Shown here piece after piece: positions 56,861 to 64,000 of a stretch of DNA of 64,000 nt. A program made the translations under genes and the position numbers. The stretch spans positions 1 through 64,000 of the forward strand of contig JALFSI010000037.1 in NCBI GenBank assembly GCA_022779365.1, in the 5' to 3' direction. The notes beneath the pieces were generated by a model that saw nothing but the letters and a program-made list of their open reading frames with translations, was not told the origin of the DNA and did no database searches. Positions within the stretch are counted from its first letter, which is position 1, and every line of letters begins with the position of its first letter. The stretch comes from CAG-170 sp022779365 (GTDB lineage Bacteria; Bacillota; Clostridia; Oscillospirales; Oscillospiraceae).

Positions 56861-57901
56861 TTACTTCACGCCCATCAGCAGCTCCATGACGTACATCTCG
56901 AGCTTCTCGAAGTTCTGCTCCTTGACGCAAGCCGCCTGGAACTTGTAGTCGAACTGCTTGACCTTCTCCAGCAGCAGCTCAAAGATGCGCTTGGAGTTGA
57001 CAAGGTGACGATAGCAGTCCTCATCGGGCTGGGTGCGCATTGCCTTGACGTCAAGACCGACGCACTCGAAGTTGCCGCGGTCGCCGTAGTTGTTTTCGTA
57101 CAGGACCTTGACCTGGTTGAACGCGTTGCGCAGGTTGTCAACGCCGAAGGACTTGTCCTGGTCATAGCGGCAGCCGTTCTGGTCGTTGAGGTGCACGCCC
57201 CACAGCTTGTTGAGCGCCAGAGCGAAGCCCATGTCGTTGGCGGGATCGAGACCGGCGAGGATGGAGTGCGCGGACTCGATGCAAAGACCGACACGGCTGG
57301 GATCGACGGTGTAGGCACCGACTGCCAGAGCGTGACCGGCAGTGCCGCAGATGGAGCGGTCGATGGGCTCATTGGGCTTCGGCTCAACGAGGATCAGAGC
57401 ATCGTCACGATAGGTGAGGATGTCGTTGAACGCGTCGCGGAGCTGGAGCGTCATCTCGACGGGGTTCTTGCCCTCGGCGCAGAGCGTGCCTTCACGAGCC
57501 AGCCACAGCTGGATCTTGTTGGTGCCCAGAGCCTTGGCGATGTCGCAGGAGCGGCGTGCACGCCACTGCGCGAACTCGCGGTCTTCCTTCAGGGACGCGG
57601 TGAAGCCGCCGTCATTCGTGCGCTTGTCGAACCACAGACGCGGTGCGACGAACTCAGCGAACAGACCGTACTTGTCCAGCGTTGCCTTGACGTCCTTTGC
57701 GTAGTCAACGATCTGCTTCTCGGTCATGTTGTTCATGTCGGGAACAGCGTCGTCGTCATGGAACTGCATGCCTGCTAGACCGATCTCGGCATACTTCTTC
57801 ATTTTCTCTTCCAGGGGGATGCTCTTGCGGTGACCCGGACCAAAGGTCTCGTTGCCCTCGTGAACGTTCCACGGACCGGCGGTAAAGCGGAATGTAGCCA
57901 T
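56861..57901 (-). CDS. Class-I xylose-isomerase-like TIM-barrel protein
   Basis: 346 aa. It matches the short xylose isomerase family in MQFHDDDAVPDMN (catalytic His/Asp), ILVEPKPNEP (metal Glu, Lys), ESAH (metal Glu, His) and YDQDKSFG (two metal Asp). At the position of the family's HIDLN, a metal-binding Asp, the sequence reads GVHLN, so one ligand appears changed to His. The substrate may therefore be a different sugar. The start is ATG 57901 with AAAGAGGT. It lies 214 nt downstream of an AraC regulator on the same strand. Confidence 0.8.
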   Translation of the reverse strand: MATFRFTAGPWNVHEGNETFGPGHRKSIPLEEKMKKYAEIGLAGMQFHDDDAVPDMNNMTEKQIVDYAKDVKATLDKYGLFAEFVAPRLWFDKRTNDGGFTASLKEDREFAQWRARRSCDIAKALGTNKIQLWLAREGTLCAEGKNPVEMTLQLRDAFNDILTYRDDALILVEPKPNEPIDRSICGTAGHALAVGAYTVDPSRVGLCIESAHSILAGLDPANDMGFALALNKLWGVHLNDQNGCRYDQDKSFGVDNLRNAFNQVKVLYENNYGDRGNFECVGLDVKAMRTQPDEDCYRHLVNSKRIFELLLEKVKQFDYKFQAACVKEQNFEKLEMYVMELLMGVK

Positions 57902-58115
57902 AATCATTACCTCTTTCATTTTATTCGTAGGGTTTATGGTGTGCGCTCCGGGGTGACGGACAAAGTTGTCACGCTCCCGGTGTTCCTGGTATCACTATGC
58001 CGCAAAAACAGTTTATTTTCCAGAGGAAACTTGCCTTTGACAAATGACAATCTTGCGGTTTTCTGCTTTTTGATACATTTCATAATTTTCGTGCCCGCTT
58101 CTTGTGCATATTGCA

Positions 58116-59081
58116 TCAAGAATCCCGGTGTTCAGACTCCGGGAAGTGGAGGCGCATGAAGGCGGCGATGTGCTCCAGACACGCTCCGGTGTCTGCCGCC
58201 TGCTGCGTGGGGACGTTCTGCGCGTGCAGCGGCAGCGTCTGGACGGCATTCTGCCGGTGCGCGCCGGGCGTGCAGCCGAAGCGCTCGGCAAACATCCGCT
58301 TCATATACTTGGGGTCGGAAAAGCCGCTGGCAAGGCTCACGTCGCTCAGGCACATATCCGTCGTCTCGATGAGCTTGCGCGCCTTTTCAAAGCGGAGGTT
58401 GTTGAGATACTGCTGAAAGGTCATGTTGAGATTGTCGCGGATAAAGTGGGAGAGATAGGTCGTGGTGATGTTTTCCTGCGCCGCCAGCTCCTCAAGCGTC
58501 AGGCGCTCGGTGCAGTGCGTGTCCATATACTCGGTGATGCGCTGGATGCGCGCCATTTTTTTGCCGTGCGCCTGATACGCCGTCTCATTGAGATAGCGGT
58601 AGGGCACGAGCGTGAGAAGCCGGTGCAGCAGCGTACACACGTCGCACAGCACTTGCAGCCGGTCGGCGCTGTCGGGCGTAAAATAGTCGCGCATGGTGAC
58701 GAGGATCTGCTCTGTGAGCGCCCTTTGCTGCCGGTCGGTCAAAAATTCCGCCGCGTCGTTTCCCCGAAGCTCGAGATTGCGCAGCGGACGGATGTAATCG
58801 CGGCAGAAGTGGCTCGCGATCTGGATATAGGCGATGCGCACGCCCTGCGGGTCGGTAGAGGAAATTTCGTGCGGCTCGCCGGGGCTGAAGAGCAGGATCG
58901 CACCCTCGCCCGTGTGGAACACATGGTCGCGCGCCCACACGTCCGCCTCGCCCTCCAGAACAAGGCAGATCTCCAGCGCCTGATGAATATGCGGGTTGCG
59001 GTAGCCGATCTGGGTGACGCTCATGGTGACATGGTTCAGCCGGGAAAACGACAGGACTTCAAATTCGTCCATCTGGGGCAT
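58116..59081 (-). CDS. AraC-family transcriptional regulator
   Basis: 321 aa. The N-terminal cupin sensor (NPHIHQALEICLVLEGEADV ... GEGAILLFSPGEPHEI) is followed by two AraC HTH motifs (LTLEELAAQENITTTYLSHF; LSDVSLASGFSDPKYMKRMF). A tail of about 45 residues after the HTH domain is unusual. The start is ATG 59081 with AAAGGAAG. It probably controls the isomerase-like gene downstream in response to a sugar or related ligand. Confidence 0.92.
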   Translation of the reverse strand: MPQMDEFEVLSFSRLNHVTMSVTQIGYRNPHIHQALEICLVLEGEADVWARDHVFHTGEGAILLFSPGEPHEISSTDPQGVRIAYIQIASHFCRDYIRPLRNLELRGNDAAEFLTDRQQRALTEQILVTMRDYFTPDSADRLQVLCDVCTLLHRLLTLVPYRYLNETAYQAHGKKMARIQRITEYMDTHCTERLTLEELAAQENITTTYLSHFIRDNLNMTFQQYLNNLRFEKARKLIETTDMCLSDVSLASGFSDPKYMKRMFAERFGCTPGAHRQNAVQTLPLHAQNVPTQQAADTGACLEHIAAFMRLHFPESEHRDS

Positions 59082-59085
59082 GGGG

Positions 59086-59391
59086 TCACTTCCTTTCCTC
59101 ATTCTCATTTTTCGGGGATTTGGGGGTAAATCGGTCGTATTTTTTCTCGTAATGCCGCCCCCAGCGCTCGGGTGTGCGCAGCAGCAGCCGCAGCGCGCCG
59201 CCGCCGAGCAGCGCGATCAAAAGCGCCAGTGGGATGACCCACCATGTAAGCGCGGCAAACGGGTCGTTTTGCGCGTCTGTATCCGCGTCCGGCGCATCCT
59301 CTGCCGCCAGCGCCGACAGCGCCAGCGATGAAAGCAGAAGCAGTGTCAGAAAGACCGCCAGCGCGCGGCGCAGGTGTGCTGTATGTGTCAT
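59086..59391 (-). CDS. Small membrane protein upstream of the AraC gene
   Basis: 101 aa: signal-like N-terminal helix (about 8-30, ending ALSALAAE), a short acidic outer loop, one transmembrane helix (about 51-70, WWVIPLALLIALLGGGALRL) and a basic cytoplasmic tail (ERWGRHYEKKYDRF). The start is ATG 59391 behind GGAGG; the stop is 4 nt before the AraC start, so the two are coupled. Family not recognised. Confidence 0.65.
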   Translation of the reverse strand: MTHTAHLRRALAVFLTLLLLSSLALSALAAEDAPDADTDAQNDPFAALTWWVIPLALLIALLGGGALRLLLRTPERWGRHYEKKYDRFTPKSPKNENEERK

Positions 59392-59465
59392 ATAAGAACC
59401 TCCGCCGGACAATCTTGCTATTATCATACAGGAAGACGGCGAAATAATCAAGAAAGAATCGTTGG

Positions 59466-59494
59466 CACAAGTATCCCCTCGGGCGCATATAGTA
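59466..59494 (+). promoter_or_regulatory. Sigma-K-like promoter
   Basis: CACA (59466-59469), 16-bp spacer, CATATAGTA (59486-59494), fitting the mother-cell consensus mACm-N16/17-CATAnnnTA. It is 68 nt upstream of the Cys-rich gene start. Confidence 0.6.
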
Positions 59495-59562
59495 TCGTGT
59501 AGCGGAACATTTGCAGACAGATGTCACAGGCACTACACAATCAAGCTCCAAGGAGTGATCGC

Positions 59563-60555
59563 ATGAGTAATTGTAACAACTACACCACCACCGGCACGCA
59601 GGCGTGCGCCTGCCAGCAGGAGGAGCAGACCGGCGCGTGCGGCGCGCGTCCGCCGCAAAACGCCTGCGGCTGCACGCAGCAGACCGCTGCCGATACCGCG
59701 GGCACGCAGACGGAGGAAACGAACAACTGCGCCTGCCGCGACTCGCTGGCGACCGCGCTGCGCCTTTTGTGCTCCGGCGACCTGGCGGGGCTGGTCGATT
59801 TTAACCGCTTCGCCTTCATCGGAAAAAATTTCCTCATCGGCACATACCGTACCTGTCCCTGCGGCGAGACGGGCGTATACGACAATCTTGCCGACACGCT
59901 CACGGGCTCGTTCAACCGCTTCACCCCCTGTTCGTGCGACCTGATCGACATTTCCGGCACGGTCTACGGCGACACGCCGCTGGCGAATCCCGATCTGGTC
60001 TCCTCGCTCTTCACCACGCTCAGTGAAAATCTTGACGGCACGACCGGCACGGAGGGTGTTGTGACGGCGCTCACGGCGCTTGCCGACCGCCTTGACCCCA
60101 CGAGCGCGAGCTTCCGCCCCGACCTGCAGGCGGCGTTTTTGCCGCTGCTGGGCGGCTGTGCGTGCCCGCAGGTCACGGTGGACGAAGTGTCGCTGTGTGC
60201 GCTCGGCGCCATCGCCTTTGACGCCGCCGGCAGCGGCACGGTGCAGGAGGCGAACTATCAGGCGCTCAAGCAAATTTTGCTCCAGATCCTGCGCCCGAAG
60301 TGTCCGCCGCCCTGCCCGCCGTGCACGCCGCCGAAGCCGCAGCCGTGCCAGATCCCGTGCGGCTGCCGGAACACGGGCATCCTTGCCTCGCTCGACCGCT
60401 GCGGCATGGTGCAGGCACTCTCGCTCACGGCAGGGCCGCTGCTGCTGAAGGACGTGACGCTGCTCGGCGCGATCGGCAGCGCCCTCATTCTTGCCAACGA
60501 CAGCGCCCGCCGCATCTATTACGTCTGCGCCGAGGACGTGGAGTTCCTGGGCTGA
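59563..60555 (+). CDS. Cysteine-rich coat-like protein, unrecognised family
   Basis: 330 aa. The N-terminal 60 residues are Cys/Gln/Thr-rich (QACACQQEEQTGACG, NACGCTQQTAAD). The middle is mostly helical with scattered Cys (RTCPCGETG, CSCDLIDISG, GGCACPQ), then a Pro-Cys block (CPPPCPPCTPPKPQPCQIP) and a hydrophobic C-terminus. There is no signal peptide. The start is ATG 59563 after AAGGAG. The sigma-K-like promoter and disulfide-rich composition suggest a spore coat or exosporium protein; the family is not known to me. Confidence 0.7.
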   Translation: MSNCNNYTTTGTQACACQQEEQTGACGARPPQNACGCTQQTAADTAGTQTEETNNCACRDSLATALRLLCSGDLAGLVDFNRFAFIGKNFLIGTYRTCPCGETGVYDNLADTLTGSFNRFTPCSCDLIDISGTVYGDTPLANPDLVSSLFTTLSENLDGTTGTEGVVTALTALADRLDPTSASFRPDLQAAFLPLLGGCACPQVTVDEVSLCALGAIAFDAAGSGTVQEANYQALKQILLQILRPKCPPPCPPCTPPKPQPCQIPCGCRNTGILASLDRCGMVQALSLTAGPLLLKDVTLLGAIGSALILANDSARRIYYVCAEDVEFLG

Positions 60556-60562
60556 GAAAAAT

Positions 60563-60590
60563 CCCGGGAGCGGCGATCGCCGCTCCCGGG
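60563..60590. terminator. Terminator of the Cys-rich gene
   Basis: Perfect 28-bp palindrome built on CCCGGGAGCGGCGA, 7 nt past the stop. A near copy lies at 60906-60933, and the two flank the dispersed repeat. Confidence 0.75.
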
Positions 60591-60594
60591 GTGA

Positions 60595-60902
60595 GCGTGT
60601 CAAAAAAGTATTTTTGACACGCTTTCAAACGAAAACCGCTTTGCTGGGTTTTCGTTTGAATGGGCTTGCAGTCTGCTGCGCGTATAATTTGTGTGCTGCT
60701 GGCACACAAATTCCACTTCGACGCTTCGCTCTGCATAAGTTCGACTTAGCCAAGGGCGCTGCGCGGAGCTTGCGCTCTTGGAGTCTCACTTAACTTGCAG
60801 CCTGTATTGTATTTTCTGCGACGTACACGCCGCCGCAGAAAATGATTCGAATCAATTTCGCCGCTGCGGCGGCGAAACTCTGCGAGGCTTTTTCGACAGA
60901 CC
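60595..60902 (+). repeat. 308-bp dispersed structured repeat, copy 2
   Basis: Inverted counterpart of 42731-42963 with the same nested palindromes. An extra segment of about 75 bp (about 60717-60793, from TCGACGCTTCGCTCTGC to GGAGTCTCACTTAA) is inserted after the GGCACACAAATTCCAC block. No ORF supported. Confidence 0.9.
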
Positions 60903-60905
60903 GAC

Positions 60906-60933
60906 CCCGGGAGCGGTGATTGCCGCTCCCGGG
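60906..60933 (-). terminator. Terminator of the aminotransferase gene
   Basis: CCCGGGAGCGG / CCGCTCCCGGG around TGATTG, 13 nt beyond the minus-strand stop. Almost identical to 60563-60590. Confidence 0.75.
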
Positions 60934-60946
60934 ATCATTTTGCTGT

Positions 60947-62218
60947 TTACGCGCCGAGCTGCTCAAGCGCGGCGAGTTTGAGGCTGGTGCAGAACACGTC
61001 CATCGCCTGCTCCAGCTCGCGGACGGGCGGGAGACTGGGGGCGATGCGGATGTTGGAGTCCTGCGGGTCGATGCCGTAGGGGAACGTCGCGCCCGCGCCG
61101 GTCATCACGACGCCTGCCTCCCTGCACAGCGCCAGCGTGCGCTTGGCAAGACCGGGCGCGGTATTGACCGAGATGAAGTAGCCGCCCTTCGGGCGCTCCC
61201 ACTGCGCGATGCCGAGCGGGGCGATCTCGCGGTCGAGCGAGTCCAGCACGCAATGGAACTTCGGCGCGAGGATCTTCGCGTGCTTCTGCATCAGCTCCAG
61301 CGTGTGCGCCTTGTCCTTGAGGTAGCGCACATGGCGCAGGGCGTTGACCTTGTCATACGAAATGGTCTGGATGGAAATGAGCTTTTCCATATACTTCTGG
61401 TTCGCCACCGACGCCGCCATGACCGACACGCCCGCGCCGGGCAGCGTCACCTTGGACGTGGAGGCAAACTCAAAGACCATATCGGGGTTGCCTGCCTCGC
61501 GGCAGAGTGTGAGAATGTCGCGGAAGGGGACAAACTCGCCCTCGAACTCGTGGATGCAGTAGGCGTTATCCCACATGAGCGTAAAGTCCGGCGCGGCGGG
61601 CTTCAGATGCGCGATGCGGTCGATCGTCTCGTCGGAGTAGATGATGCCGTCTGGGTTGGAGTATTTCGGCACGCACCACATACCCTTGACCGCCGAGTCC
61701 TTCACCAGCTCCTCGACCATGTCCATGTCCGGACCGGTCGGGGTCATGGGGACGGTGATAAGCTCAAAGCCGAACGACTCCGTGACCTTGAAGTGGCGGT
61801 CATAGCCGGGGGACGGGCAGAGCCATTTGACGGTATCGAGCTTGCACCACGGCGTTCGCGAGTGCAAAAGCCCGTGCGTATATGCCTTGGAGATGGTGTC
61901 GTACATGAGCGTGAGCGACGCGTTGCCGCCGATGAAGCACTCCTCCGGCTTGCAGCCGAGGATGTCCGCCCACAGCGCCTTTGCCGACGGCAGACCCGTC
62001 AGCTCGCCGTAGTTGCGGGCGTCGATGCCGTCCACCTGACAGTCCTCCGGGGTCTGGAGCACCGTCAGAATGTCAGATACGAGATCGAGCTGCTCCTTGC
62101 CGGGCTTGCCGCGCGCCATGTTCAGCTTGAGCGCCTGCGCCTTGAGATCGTCAAAATGCGCTGTGACGGCGGTCTTTTCGGCGGCAAGCTCCGCCTTTGT
62201 CCAATCACGATATGCCAT
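60947..62218 (-). CDS. Subgroup Ic aspartate aminotransferase-like enzyme
   Basis: 423 aa PLP enzyme. Recognised by LNMARGKPGKEQLDL, NYGELTGLPSAKALWADILG, GGNASLTLMYDT, the Tyr region CPSPGYDRHF, MWDNAYCIHEF (PLP-binding Asp) and Lys in FASTSKVTLPGAGVS; typical of the Ic family (PF12897) found in many anaerobes and corynebacteria. Likely aspartate/glutamate transamination. The start is ATG 62218 with GTGAGG; the ATG three codons upstream is too close to that site. Monocistronic. Confidence 0.88.
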   Translation of the reverse strand: MAYRDWTKAELAAEKTAVTAHFDDLKAQALKLNMARGKPGKEQLDLVSDILTVLQTPEDCQVDGIDARNYGELTGLPSAKALWADILGCKPEECFIGGNASLTLMYDTISKAYTHGLLHSRTPWCKLDTVKWLCPSPGYDRHFKVTESFGFELITVPMTPTGPDMDMVEELVKDSAVKGMWCVPKYSNPDGIIYSDETIDRIAHLKPAAPDFTLMWDNAYCIHEFEGEFVPFRDILTLCREAGNPDMVFEFASTSKVTLPGAGVSVMAASVANQKYMEKLISIQTISYDKVNALRHVRYLKDKAHTLELMQKHAKILAPKFHCVLDSLDREIAPLGIAQWERPKGGYFISVNTAPGLAKRTLALCREAGVVMTGAGATFPYGIDPQDSNIRIAPSLPPVRELEQAMDVFCTSLKLAALEQLGA

Positions 62219-62301
62219 AGTCCGCATTCCTCACTTTCAATTTTTCGTACAGTATACCTCAAAATGCAGCGGGGTGCAATAGGATAGGGGATCGGGAAGA
62301 A

Positions 62302-62430
62302 GTGATTATTTTGCGTAGGGGCGGGGTTCTGCCCCGCCCGTGCAGGATGCAATTACAAAATTGCACACGCCATCGGCGAAACCGTAAAACATCCTGTAGG
62401 GGCGGACGCCCCTACAACGGATTCGCTAGT
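62302..62430. repeat. GTAGGGGCGG-type intergenic repeat
   Basis: Starts GCGTAGGGGCGGGGTTCTGC, includes AATTACAAAATTGCACACGCC and ends with the palindrome GTAGGGGCGGACGCCCCTAC. Same family as 30434-30545. Confidence 0.65.
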
Positions 62431-62444
62431 CTGTTGCAGTGAAA

Positions 62445-62472
62445 ATACCCGCCGCCTTGCGGCGGCGGGTAT
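62445..62472 (-). terminator. Terminator of the symporter gene
   Basis: Minus strand ATACCCGCCGCC / GGCGGCGGGTAT followed by TTTTCAC, 28 nt past the stop. Confidence 0.9.
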
Positions 62473-62499
62473 GTGGGGCATTTTCAGAATAGGACTTGC

Positions 62500-63750
62500 T
62501 TATTTGGCAGCCTTTGCGGCAGCCTTCGCCTTGCGCTCACGCTCCACGCGGGAGACCCACAGGGCGCAGGTGGCGTCGCCGGTGATGTTCAGCGCCGTGC
62601 GGCCCATGTCGAACAGCTTGTCGACGCCCGCGATGAGCGCGATGCCTTCGACCGGCAGACCGACGGAGGTCAGCACCATCGCCAGCATGATCATGCCGGC
62701 GCCCGGCGTACCGGCAGTGCCGATGGAAGCCAGAGTGGCGGTGAGAACGATCATCGCCATCTGACCGAGGGTCAGGTCGATGCCGTAGCAGCAGGCGATG
62801 AAGACTGCGCAGACCGCCTGATAGATGGCGGTGCCGTCCATGTTGATGGTCGCGCCCAGCGGCAGCACGAACGCGCTGATCTCGGGCTCAGCACCCATAT
62901 TGTTGCAGCACTCGATGTTGACCGGCAGGGTGGCGTTGGAGGAGGTGGTGGTAAAGGCGGTGATCATGGCGGGGAAAATGCCCTTGAAGAACTTGAACGG
63001 ATTCATGTGCGACAGGAAGCGCACGGACAGACCGTAGACCACGAGCACATGGATGATATAGCCGATGTAGGCAACGCCGATGACGAGCGCGAGCTTGCCG
63101 ACGATCTGCGGACCGTTGACCGCGACAACGTCGGTCATCAGGCAGAACACGCCGATCGGGGTGAAGCTGATGATCATCATCATGATCTTCATGATGACTT
63201 CCAGACCGCAGTTGATGAGCTCACCGATCTTCTGACCCTTTTCGCCGGCGGAGAGCACGCCCGCGCCGAGGAAAATGGCGATCACGATGACAGGCAGCAT
63301 ATCCGCCTTGACCATCGGCTCAAAGAAGTTGCTCGGGAAGATGGCGACGATCGTCTGCATGACGGACGGAGCTTCCTTTGCCTCATACGCCAGCTCGCCC
63401 AGCTCCGCAGAGGGGAGGGGCGTGAAGCTGCCCTTGAAGATGTTGACCAGCACCAGACCGATGACGACCGCCAGAGCGGTGGTGAACATATAGTAGATGA
63501 ACGTCTTGATGCCGACAGAGCCGACACGCTTGAGGTCATTCAGGGAGATAACGCCGTCAGCAATGGAGAACAGCACCACGGGAACGACCAGGAATTTCAG
63601 CAGGTTCACATAGATCGTGCCGATGGGCTTGATCCATTCGGTGGTAAAAGTGCCTTGCTTGAAATACGCGAAAATCAAACCGGCGATGATACCGAGCGCC
63701 ATACCGATGAATATTTTGATCGGCAGACTGAGCTTCTTCTTCTCTTTCAT
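62500..63750 (-). CDS. Dicarboxylate/amino acid:cation symporter (DAACS family)
   Basis: 416 aa with eight helices and two re-entrant loops. Signature motifs are the Ser/Thr-rich AFTTTSSNATLPVN (HP1) and the TM7 region LPLGATINMDGTAIY, with LASIGTAGTPGAGMIML (HP2). It imports glutamate/aspartate, serine or C4-dicarboxylates with Na+ or H+; specificity is not decidable here. It is adjacent, on the same strand, to an aspartate aminotransferase, so aspartate/glutamate uptake is plausible. Confidence 0.93.
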   Translation of the reverse strand: MKEKKKLSLPIKIFIGMALGIIAGLIFAYFKQGTFTTEWIKPIGTIYVNLLKFLVVPVVLFSIADGVISLNDLKRVGSVGIKTFIYYMFTTALAVVIGLVLVNIFKGSFTPLPSAELGELAYEAKEAPSVMQTIVAIFPSNFFEPMVKADMLPVIVIAIFLGAGVLSAGEKGQKIGELINCGLEVIMKIMMMIISFTPIGVFCLMTDVVAVNGPQIVGKLALVIGVAYIGYIIHVLVVYGLSVRFLSHMNPFKFFKGIFPAMITAFTTTSSNATLPVNIECCNNMGAEPEISAFVLPLGATINMDGTAIYQAVCAVFIACCYGIDLTLGQMAMIVLTATLASIGTAGTPGAGMIMLAMVLTSVGLPVEGIALIAGVDKLFDMGRTALNITGDATCALWVSRVERERKAKAAAKAAK

Positions 63751-63814
63751 TTGGGAACTCCTTTCACCTCTTGCAAAATTGCGGAAGGTCTGTCACACTT
63801 TCCTTACAGCGACA

Positions 63815-63843
63815 AGTATAACAGGCGCGGCAAGAAATGTAAA
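63815..63843 (-). promoter_or_regulatory. Promoter of the symporter gene
   Basis: Minus strand TTTACA (63838-63843), 17-bp spacer, TATACT (63815-63820). Confidence 0.7.
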
Positions 63844-63922
63844 GGAATTTTCTGTATCGAGTGTACGCTTTATACAGTTTTACAGAATTTTTTTAGTAAA
63901 AATTGTGCAAGTATACGAAAAC

Positions 63923-64000
63923 TTACACACATTCGTAGCCGCAGAAGCGGATCGCGGCGCGCGCGAGCTCCGCCGTGGGGTCGATGAACGGTCCGGGGTG
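63923..64000 (-). CDS. 3' end of a gene running off the window
   Basis: Minus-strand open frame ending in TAA at 63923-63925. The last residues read HPGPFIDPTAELARAAIRF then CGYECV. GC content is like the host coding regions. Too short to identify. Confidence 0.5.
   Translation of the reverse strand, partial: HPGPFIDPTAELARAAIRFCGYECV

Noticed and set aside
62473..63987. 504-codon plus-strand frame rich in His/Asp
   Set aside because: It is antisense to the clearly recognised DAACS symporter; the composition is the usual complement artefact of a membrane protein gene.

Overview
The window looks like a chromosome segment from a GC-rich, spore-forming Clostridia of the Oscillospirales/Oscillospiraceae type. 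The grounds are Firmicutes gene orders (SRP RNA-dnaX-ybaB-recR, dgt-dnaG-rpoD, tmcAL next to ackA, a pst-phoU-phoPR operon), a SpoIIE phosphatase, a sigma-K-like promoter in front of a Cys-rich coat-like protein, S-layer homology domains, and TTG/GTG starts with strong Shine-Dalgarno sites. The species cannot be named from sequence alone.

Positions 1-13685 are accessory DNA piled up at the 3' end of guaA. Three copies of a TATTCCCACTC-type core (359-368, 3499-3512, 13672-13685) divide it into the right end of one element (C, mostly off the left edge), a 3.1 kb AT-rich element (A: ArdC fragment, integrase, MobC-like protein, Cys-rich small ORF) and a 10.2 kb mobilizable element (B). Each element has its own arm-type direct repeats at near-constant distances from the cores. 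B carries an integrase beside guaA, a XRE repressor facing a HTH/RepA-like ATPase/relaxase operon across a shared operator, a candidate MobV oriT, and a regulatory cargo (ECF sigma plus anti-sigma, MerR, LytTR plus DUF3021). The cargo modules are separated by three copies of a short repeat derived from the 3' end of one B gene.

From guaA rightwards the DNA is core chromosome. Purine salvage comes first (guaA and xpt under a guanine riboswitch with terminator, then hpt) with a divergent LysR gene. Then come recR, ybaB, dnaX, the large SRP RNA, acpP, rpoD, dnaG, dgt, yigZ, hflX, rpmE, tmcAL and ackA. A chromosomal ECF sigma/anti-sigma pair follows, then ymdB with an SbcCD-like YhaO/YhaN pair, and then pstSCAB-phoU-phoPR behind a Pho-box-like promoter.

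From 43 kb: pncB, a CYTH protein and spoIIE. An operon follows with a NUDIX hydrolase, a TIM-barrel protein and corrinoid lower-ligand genes (cobT, cobU, cobS, and a CobU-like protein with a degenerate P-loop). A separately promoted pair comes next: a secreted alpha-toroid protein with SLH domains and a DUF4430 lipoprotein. Together they carry the two folds of animal intrinsic factor/transcobalamin, which is the most interesting functional hypothesis here. The rest is lpdA, a MATE transporter, a xylose-isomerase-like protein with AraC regulator and small membrane protein, the sigma-K-type Cys-rich protein, a subgroup-Ic aspartate aminotransferase and a DAACS symporter. Intergenic regions hold several families of dispersed palindromic repeats, including a 230-310 bp family in opposite orientations at 42.7 and 60.6 kb.
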